Assembly (NCBI GenBank): GCA_037042185.1
Contig: JAXQJY010000028.1
Span: 496,001-560,000, forward strand
Length of the DNA: 64,000 bases
Source of the DNA: Sordariomycetes sp. S80-01Y
Taxonomy: Eukaryota > Ascomycota > Sordariomycetes
Direction: 5' to 3'
Positions within the stretch are counted from its first letter, which is position 1, and each line of letters starts with the position of its first letter. The position numbers and the translations under genes were made by a program. Positions 57,819 through 64,000 of this stretch are shown here, one piece after another. The notes under the pieces were generated by a model, which was given only the letters and a program-made list of their open reading frames with translations, did not search any database and was not told where the DNA came from.

Positions 57819-58432
57819 ATGGCTGATGGCAAGACGGCTGCTGCCAAGTCTTGGGAGAACCCCAAGATCCTCTCTGAGCTCTGCGTGGCCCTCTACCAAG
57901 CTCTGGAGTGCACCGGAGGCCTTACGCCTCAGATGAAGCAGGCCATCCCCGAGTACCTCGAGCAACAGGAGACGCCCCTCACCTGGGGTGCTATTCGGTG
58001 AGTTACATTTTTCATCTGTCGATGTTTTCCTTTGAAGTCTGGTGCTTGCGGCGAAAGGATGGGGTCCTTGAGCTTCAGGGAGACACTGTTTGTACTGGCG
58101 CGACCGCGTCACCCCCCGCTCACCTTGGGCGAGCTGTCACTCTACTTCTTCAAATATTGGGCCCAGACTTTGCTTTCTATCTCCATCCAAGGAGACGCCT
58201 CAGTTCTCGCTATATTTCCTTTCATGCCCTCAGCCCTTTTCTTCATCAGCCTCTCCTAAACCAGCGTCTACATCAACGCGCCAATGACTACCCGAAAGAC
58301 AATGCTCTGGAACGACGGTGTCCACGAAGACATCCTCGTAGAGATCTTCTCGTCCGGAGTCAACGTTGACGTTAGAGCCCTGATGAGTGGTCTCCAGGTG
58401 AAGGGCTACACCTTCACCGAAAACGCTCTGCG
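57819..58432 (+). CDS. Two module-bearing first-exon cassettes, array member 7
   Basis: Two consecutive exons encode related modules and no independent tail exon is visible. Cassette 1, 57819-57997 (MADGKTAAAKSW..ALTWGAI type start), ends in phase 2 at a GTGAGT donor. Cassette 2, 58265-58432, carries WNDGVHEDILVEIFS, LMSGLQVKGYTFT, NALR and ends in phase 2 at GTAAGC. Cassette 1 splices in frame to 58265 (TCCTAAAC branch, CCAG acceptor), giving a two-module protein; or cassette 2 may start at its own ATG (58284). In either case the only fitting downstream exon I see is 58947-59201, shared with array member 8, giving 211 aa for the joined form. Cassette 1 lacks a recognisable QH helix. Transcript data are needed to settle this. 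Confidence 0.6.
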
Positions 58433-58705
58433 GTAAGCCTCCTGTAACTGGCAGAAGTTTTGGGCTGCCCTAGGGAGCTTTTCTCTCAGTCTCAGCTCAC
58501 CTGAGTTGCTCATACCTTCCGCGTTTGCGTGACGTTTTTCTTCATCTCATCTCACCCACCCGCAATCTGCACTCAAACTTGGGGCTTTGACTTCATCTCC
58601 CACATTCGTCTTCACCCTTCTTCCTTTCTCATCCTCAACACCTCTCGTGCACCCAAGGACTGCCCTTTCTTCCATCCCGAACCTCCATTGCCTACAGTCA
58701 CCAAA

Positions 58706-59281
58706 ATGGCGGAGCCTGGCAAGAAGAGCGTCTGGAATGCCCAGTCCCACGAGGACCTGTTGCTTTGCCTCATCGACAATGTCAAGCCCGGCAAGGATGT
58801 CGTGACTGAGCTCGTCCTGCGCATGGAGGCCAAGGGCCATACCTTCTCCTTCCACGCTATCAAGTACTTCTATTCTCCAACCCTTCTTTTCCCACACCCT
58901 TTGAGATCATACGTCTGTTGAAAAGTACGCGCTAACTGCTCTACAGTCAGCACATCCAGAAGCTCCGCAAAAGCCGCGATACCAGCGGCATCAGCAACGT
59001 TGGTGGGGGCGAGAAGACTCCCAAGAAGATGCCTACCAAGAAGAAAGCCGCATCGACCCCAAAGAAGCGCACTGTCTCGAGCATGAAGAAGTCCGAGGAA
59101 ATCGAGGACGACGACGCCGCCGACGAGGAGTTCGCCAGTGCCCTTGTCAAGGCTGAAGACATGGACGGGTCTCCCACGAAGAAGGTTAAGAAAGAGACTA
59201 CGTAGGTGATGAGATCTCTATCAGGCAACCGACAAGTGCTAACAAAGATCCGTAAGTGACGAGGGTTTCAGCTCCGACTAG
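58706..59281 (+). CDS. Myb-like-module protein, array member 8 (148 aa, Lys-rich tail)
   Basis: Exons are 58706-58863, 58947-59201 and 59248-59281, giving 148 aa. Module at residues 8-65: KKSVWNAQSHEDLLLCLI, VVTELVLRMEAKGHTFS, FHAINQHIQKLRKSRD; the phase-2 intron falls within it before QHIQ, as in members 6 and 9. The tail is Lys/Pro/Ser-rich: GGEKTPKKMPTKKKAA, TPKKRTVSSMKK, then an acidic segment (EEIEDDDAADEEF), SPTKKVKKE and the ending DEGFSSD. The layout, a small helical head and an H1-like TPKK tail, matches member 2 and member 9. Its first exon lies inside what would be an intron of member 7 if that transcript skips it. Confidence 0.8.
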
Positions 59282-60249
59282 GTCGCTCGTAAGCGCAAGC
59301 TGAGCACAGTATCGCGGGAAGACATGGCAGGGCCAAGGACTTTCAAGTTGAGCAGGGCCATGGAAAGATGGACACAGGGGCGATTTGCTTGGAGGACATA
59401 CTCGTAACCGCTCGCAATACCAGACATACTGGCTTCTGGCCTAGGAGATTTGGCCAAGTCAGGTGCGGGTCTGGATGAATTACACAGTAGTTTGCACATG
59501 CGCGAACGCTCAATCAATCTCATAATTCCACTGAGTTTCCACCGCTATGTCGTGCCGAAGGCGCTTGGCCTGCTTTTCAACACTCGTCTCCGAGTGATCA
59601 GACAAAAGACATATCGGTAAAAGAACTCTGATACCCGGTGAGAGACTGTAATCGGGAACTCTGCTGCCTCCCATGCAAGTTTAACAAACATCATATATAG
59701 TGGCAGCACAGCTCCGTTCAGGGGCAAACTCGCGTCAAGCACACGCGCCTATATATCCCAGAAGCCAGTACTCGTCATATTTCATCGAATGATCTCAGAA
59801 TATCATCGCTGCTGGTGCCTAGCTGCATTGCTAGCTCGGCGAGGACAAGGTGACTAGCAAGTGAGCTCTGCACTGCGTATTCACCTGAGGTTTACTGCGC
59901 ACACCGCCCTAATTCCCGAGTCGTGCCTGCAAGCACCGGCTGATCCTTCCTGCCTATCTTAAGCTGACCTCCATCCATTCCTGTTTCACTTTCTCTCTTC
60001 ATTCCACCTCACCCGGTTCTGCTTCAGGCTCCCTCAGAAATTCCTCAGAGCCCCGACTATACACCCATACAAGTCAACTCTTGTAAGTCGTGGTCTGTCT
60101 GTTGAGTAAAGTTTGGCTTCTTATCAGTCATTTCTACCCCTGGAGAAGGGGGTTTGATCGTATCTTGTCACGATCACCTGTTGAACCCGTTGCTTCATCT
60201 CTTTGATCTTCCCACTGACGGATCATTAGAAACCAACGACACCTAAAAG
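59282..60249. other. Intergenic region and leader of array member 9
   Basis: 970 bp. The leader probably contains a UTR intron with donor GTAAGT at 60083 and acceptor CATTAG at 60229 (ACTGACG branch). Nothing else was recognised. Confidence 0.45.
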
Positions 60250-60813
60250 ATGCCCGCTGTCAACAGATGGAGCCCTGCCGCTGAGCGTGATCTTGCGATT
60301 GCAATTATCCAGTCACTCTGCGTAGCGAGGTATGACTGGGCTAAAATTAACCAGCTGATGAGCGACCGGGGCTACTCCTTCACCTCCGGTTCCGTGTCGT
60401 AAGCCTCGTACCCCCTCCTTCTATTTCGTATATCGCTGATGACCACCTAGCCAGCACTGGACCAAGAAGATCCTGAAGGAATCCAAGTCTCGCCTCGTCG
60501 ACGGCTCCGCTGCTACCGACCAGGAGCCCAAGACGCCTGGCAAGGCCCAAAAGGTCGCAAAGCCCAAGACCTCTTCCGGTAGCAAGCGCAAGTTCAAGCA
60601 GGAGACCTTCGCCGATAATGATGATGAGTCCCCCTCCAAGAAGCGCGCTGTCAAGGCAGATCCCGAAAAGGCTCGCCATCGCGAGCGCAGGTCAGTGCTG
60701 TCGAATATTCACATCCCTGCCGAAGAGCTCTTAGACTAATTAGTGACGAAAGTGCTACCATGGCGGCTAGCAACTTCGATGAGTGGATGAAGATGGGAGA
60801 TGACGAAATCTAG
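60250..60813 (+). CDS. Myb-like-module protein, array member 9 (149 aa)
   Basis: Exons are 60250-60398, 60451-60690 and 60753-60813, giving 149 aa. Module at residues 6-62: RWSPAAERDLAIAIIQ, YDWAKINQLMSDRGYSFT, GSVSQHWTKKILKES, with the phase-2 intron exactly before QHW as in members 6 and 8. The tail is Lys/Pro/Ser-rich: KTPGKAQKVAKPKTS, SGSKRKFKQE, SPSKKRAVKADPEK, then the acidic ending NFDEWMKMGDDEI. The last acceptor is ambiguous: TTAG at 60743 or AAAG at 60752, both in frame; the second lies better relative to the CTAAT branch and is used here. Probably nuclear; function unknown. Confidence 0.8.
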
Positions 60814-61154
60814 GCTCTTGACCCAAAAACATCAGTTCAGATCTTCTCTGTTCAACTTCGCAAGAGTAGCTGGAGGAGCTGGACGTAAGGTATCGCTTCT
60901 GGAAATGGCTGAAGATTTTGGGCGACTTGCTGCGTATCATTCTGTTAGAATGGAAGGCTTACGGGACACTGATGATGCTTCGATGAGGCACGGGAACAAG
61001 AGAACCATGAAATCAAACGTTTCGTTCTAATGCACGGTGTGTGAGACCTTCTCATGGCTGTGCCTTGCTCTGCCTACGTATCTTTATGAGTATCTCTCAA
61101 GCCCAGGTGCACCTCCAAACTCCAACGCCAAGCAAATGTCCGCCCACTTCCAGT
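60814..61154. other. Convergent 3' intergenic region
   Basis: 340 bp between the stop of array member 9 (plus) and the stop of Ufd1 (minus). Nothing recognised. Confidence 0.5.
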
Positions 61155-62399
61155 CTATCGAGGCCTCTTTCCGTCGAGCCTGTTCCCTTCGCTAGGGCCC
61201 TTCTTCTCCGGCGCCTTACCTTTATCATCACCCTCGCCCTTCCGCTTAACCGCTCCCCTTAGCGACTGTCCCTGTCCTGAAAAGTGAGGTTTGCTGTCAT
61301 TCTTCGCTTCAGCCTCCTTCTCCTCCTTAGTCTTCAGCGGCTTGATCTCGTAGCCGAAGAAGAGCTTGTTCGGTGGCAGTCTTAACGGTGCTGGAGCGCC
61401 ATCTCGCCTTCTCGGTAGATTGGCGACCTCCGCTGGTGTGGGGGTAGCGGGCTTGGGTGTGACATTCTTGCTGCCCTTCTTCGCCAACTTGTTGCCTTCG
61501 CCCAGGAAGTTGGTCGCTGTGCTCGTGACAGACGGCGCAATTGCGCTGTAGTTGATAGCCTGGGCCATGCTTCCCTGGCTGTGCAACAATCCGCCAGCCG
61601 GGAGACCGCCTCGCCCACTTCTTGGTGTGCTGGTCCCGCTCTTCTTCTCGGGTTCGACGTATCCCACCGGTGGAGCAAAATCAACCGAGACGTCAGTCTC
61701 GATCATGCACACACCCATCTTGTCCGTCTCAGGCTTGACGTCCAAGACCGCGACATCGTACACTGTGTCGTTGTACTCAAAGTTGAAGACGTCGCCCTTT
61801 GTGAGTGTAGCGAAATTGCGAAAGGCGCGCTCTAGAACAGCTTTCGGGTCTGAGATTTCGAGGAAGTTGGTAGACTGAGGTTGGAGCTTCACCATCTTGG
61901 CGAGTTCGAGGGCTGTAGAGCGAATCTGGATCATATCGCCGACATCCATACCCATCGTTTCCATCATCTACCAGTGTTAGCAAGGGCCCTACTACTGATA
62001 ACAATTAACAACAACATACCCATTGCGGAATGTATGCCCTGCCCTCCTCAGCGATAAACTCCAATACACCAGCGTGCGTGTACTTCCCCTTCTCGCCATT
62101 GATCAGCTCCATCAGCAGCGGCCACTGCACGTGCAGCTTCGAGACCTTGTCCAAGGCTGATGGAGGGAGTATGATCTTAGAACCGTAGTTGAGCTCGGGA
62201 CGGGCGTTGCCGGGGGCCATGATGACTGGGTAGCAGCGGTAGTACTCGTCGAAGCGTTGGATGATGGGGCGGCGGCCCACGCGAGCCATGTTGTAGAGGT
62301 CACCAGGGTTCGAGGGGTCGAACCCGCCGCCGAAGCCGAAAGACTAGACAGGGCATCAGCTATTGATACCACAAAGCGATCCAGGGAGTTGCGAACCAT
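61155..62399 (-). CDS. UFD1: Ufd1, ubiquitin-binding cofactor of Cdc48/p97
   Basis: Part of the Cdc48-Npl4-Ufd1 segregase in ER-associated degradation. Exons are 62399-62397, 62343-62020 and 61967-61155, giving 379 aa. The first exon is only the ATG; the second begins SFGFGGGFDPSNPGDLYN, then FDEYYRCYPVIM and NYGSKIILPPSALDK, the double-psi-beta-barrel ubiquitin-binding region (about 20-200). Segments MMETMGMDVGDMIQIRS and LPQS..FLEISDPKAVLE-type sequence follow. The C-terminal half is disordered with a Cdc48/Npl4-binding region (PPNKLFFGYEIKPLK) and a Lys/Gly-rich end. Introns are 53 and 52 nt. Confidence 0.93.
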
Positions 62400-62821
62400 C
62401 TTGAAAGCTTCTCTCGGTCGCAGTTTGTAATGGTAGATCAGTCCGAGCCGGGCGTTGTTTGGTTCGAAATCGGAGGTGGAACTTTGATCTGTCGGAGGGT
62501 GTCTGTGAGATCTATTGAAGGCACGCTGTGATCAAAGGTCGAAAAGAGTCGGGGCCTTGAAAGAAAGAGATAGAGTCTCGTTCGTGATTAAGGTGTAGTT
62601 GTTAACGTCAAGATGGTCGCGGGAGCTCACCGTGGGGCAAAGCGTGGAGGCAGCTCTGCATGACGCAGGTCTCCATCGGCAAGCTGTGGCTTTGAGTTTG
62701 ACTGTGGCGCAAACTAAACGGCTTCAGCTCCCAACCTCACCTCCATACTGAGTCACTGCCGCCGTGGAAAAACATAGGATTTTCCAGCGGCAGCTTCTGA
62801 TTCTTACCGATCCGCCAGATT
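62400..62821. promoter_or_regulatory. Bidirectional promoter region Ufd1/Lin1
   Basis: 422 bp between two divergent start codons, mixed composition; no element assigned. Confidence 0.4.
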
Positions 62822-64000
62822 ATGCCTCCGAAACACTCCGCGGCGCGCCCACGGCGCGACGGCGAGAACTTCGCCCGAACGCACCACAACGAAGCCTCAG
62901 ATGTTGACCCGAAGCGCGTAAAATTCGATGTGCGAAACCCGTCAACCCTAGCAGCCGAAGCCCGGGAGGACGATGCAATTCTCGACGCGGACGTCATTGG
63001 ACGCAGCGGAGCTACAAAGCGAGGCGCGGTGAATGTAGATGGCTACGACAGCGATTCGGACAATGAGACGTTCAACGCCAGGGCCCAGCAGAGGAGGAAA
63101 GGCAAGGTTGATATTCTAGATCAGCTGGATAACTATAATGCCAGCAGCGAGGGGCCCCAGGGTCAGGAGGGTACGGCCAAGGATGATGACGAGGAGGAGG
63201 ATATGTTTGCTGCAAGCGATGACGAGGAGAAGCCCAAGCGAGGCCCGGAGGACGACGAAGACCCGGAGGAGTTTGACGCGAGTGGGAAGAAGAGGAAACA
63301 CGTTGAATTTCTGGATACCAAGGACATTGTTGGTGAAGTAGGGGACAGCAAGACGGGAGGACACGTCCATCTCGACAAAGAGGAGAGCAGCGACGACGAA
63401 GCCGATGTCGAACTCGCCGTACAGGAAGAGGGCATTGATGAGGAGGTCGGCGCGGGAGGACTCAAGCGCAACGCTCCAAAACTCGAAGCTTTCCATCTTC
63501 GAGAGGAGATGGAAGAGGGCAACTTTGATCAGCAGGGCAACTACATTCGACGAGCAGGCGATCCAGATGCTGTCCACGACAACTGGTTGGAAGGAATGGG
63601 AAAGAAGGAGATCAGGAAAGCCGCTGAAGCGCACCAGAAGCGGGAAGCAGAAGCTCGACAGCAACGAATGGACGAGGACAGCGTGCTGGTGTCGGACCTG
63701 CTCAAGTCCCTGATCTTGCAGCTCGAAAAGGCCGAAACACCGATGGAGGCTCTTGCGCGGCTGGGCAAGAGTCAGACGAAGTCCAAGAAGAAGATACCCG
63801 CGTGGAAACTCAAAAAGATGAAGGACGCTGGTAACATGGACGTCGACCAGGCGGAGGACCCGGAGCAGCTCCGCATCAAGGAAGCTATTCAAGCTGTCAC
63901 GGAGGCAGCGGACAGGCTCTTGAGCCGCGACTACGAGGAGATCTACGAACAGGAGCGAGAGATGTTGGTCCGCGAATGGCGCAAAGAGACAGGCGAGGAC
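62822..64000 (+). CDS. LIN1: Lin1/CD2BP2-like U5 snRNP protein, partial (3' end outside window)
   Basis: Homologue of U5 snRNP 52K/CD2BP2, a splicing-related scaffold. The frame is open from the ATG at 62822 to the window end (393 codons). N-terminal Arg/Lys-rich region, then VDGYDSDSDNETFNAR and repeated acidic stretches (DDDEEEDMF, EDDEDPEEFD). The segment APKLEAFHLREEMEEGNFD followed by QGNYIRRAGDPDAVHD and NWLEG is the family's conserved core; helical charged sequence follows. The GYF domain expected at the C-terminus lies beyond the window. Divergent from Ufd1. Confidence 0.88.
   Translation, partial: MPPKHSAARPRRDGENFARTHHNEASDVDPKRVKFDVRNPSTLAAEAREDDAILDADVIGRSGATKRGAVNVDGYDSDSDNETFNARAQQRRKGKVDILDQLDNYNASSEGPQGQEGTAKDDDEEEDMFAASDDEEKPKRGPEDDEDPEEFDASGKKRKHVEFLDTKDIVGEVGDSKTGGHVHLDKEESSDDEADVELAVQEEGIDEEVGAGGLKRNAPKLEAFHLREEMEEGNFDQQGNYIRRAGDPDAVHDNWLEGMGKKEIRKAAEAHQKREAEARQQRMDEDSVLVSDLLKSLILQLEKAETPMEALARLGKSQTKSKKKIPAWKLKKMKDAGNMDVDQAEDPEQLRIKEAIQAVTEAADRLLSRDYEEIYEQEREMLVREWRKETGED

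Overview
The window is nuclear DNA of a filamentous ascomycete (Pezizomycotina, most likely a Sordariomycete). Genes are interrupted by introns of about 45-60 nt with GT..AG ends and CTRAY-like branch points, upstream regions are CT-rich, and the proteins are fungal versions of housekeeping genes (Nop2, Ufd1, Lin1, Byr4, Get5, Hsp60, the complex I 78 kDa subunit). Exon models were built by hand from splice signals, reading phase and family conservation.

Left edge (1-7.8 kb), accessory-looking: an MFS transporter (minus, 3' end outside the window), a 728-aa AsnB-type asparagine synthetase-like amidotransferase (plus) and a second, unrelated MFS transporter (plus), with long intergenic stretches and a duplicated CCGG-centred motif upstream of the second transporter. 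This could be a small import/export plus amidation module.

Core block (9-38.4 kb): a Pex39-like protein with a KPWE motif, a Pumilio protein, mitochondrial ribosomal protein S33/Rsm27 divergent from a Rnt1/Pac1-type RNase III, an Atg37/ACBD5-like acyl-CoA-binding membrane protein, a fungal orphan, the complex I 78 kDa subunit, a SelO pseudokinase ending in CSCSS, an XRCC4-family protein, Byr4/Bfa1, Nop2 divergent from Get5, cofilin, and mitochondrial Hsp60. Several have very small exons (cofilin ATG-only and 11-nt exons; complex I 15-nt exon).

Array block (39.3-60.8 kb): the most unusual part. Apart from one coiled-coil orphan (42.0-43.6 kb), every convincing gene here encodes a protein with the same kind of short (about 50 aa) predicted helical Myb-like module near the N-terminus, often ending in a QH..LRK-type helix, followed by a low-complexity tail that is Lys/Pro/Ser-rich, acidic or Gln-rich. 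I count about eight genes and nine copies of the module. Near 57.8-59.3 kb three successive first-exon cassettes end in the same splice phase, while only one downstream tail exon is visible. This suggests either tandem exon duplication with alternative first exons or a composite two-module isoform. The tails resemble those of chromatin proteins, but function is unknown.

Right edge (61.1-64 kb): Ufd1 (minus, ATG-only first exon) divergent from Lin1/CD2BP2 (plus, cut by the window end).
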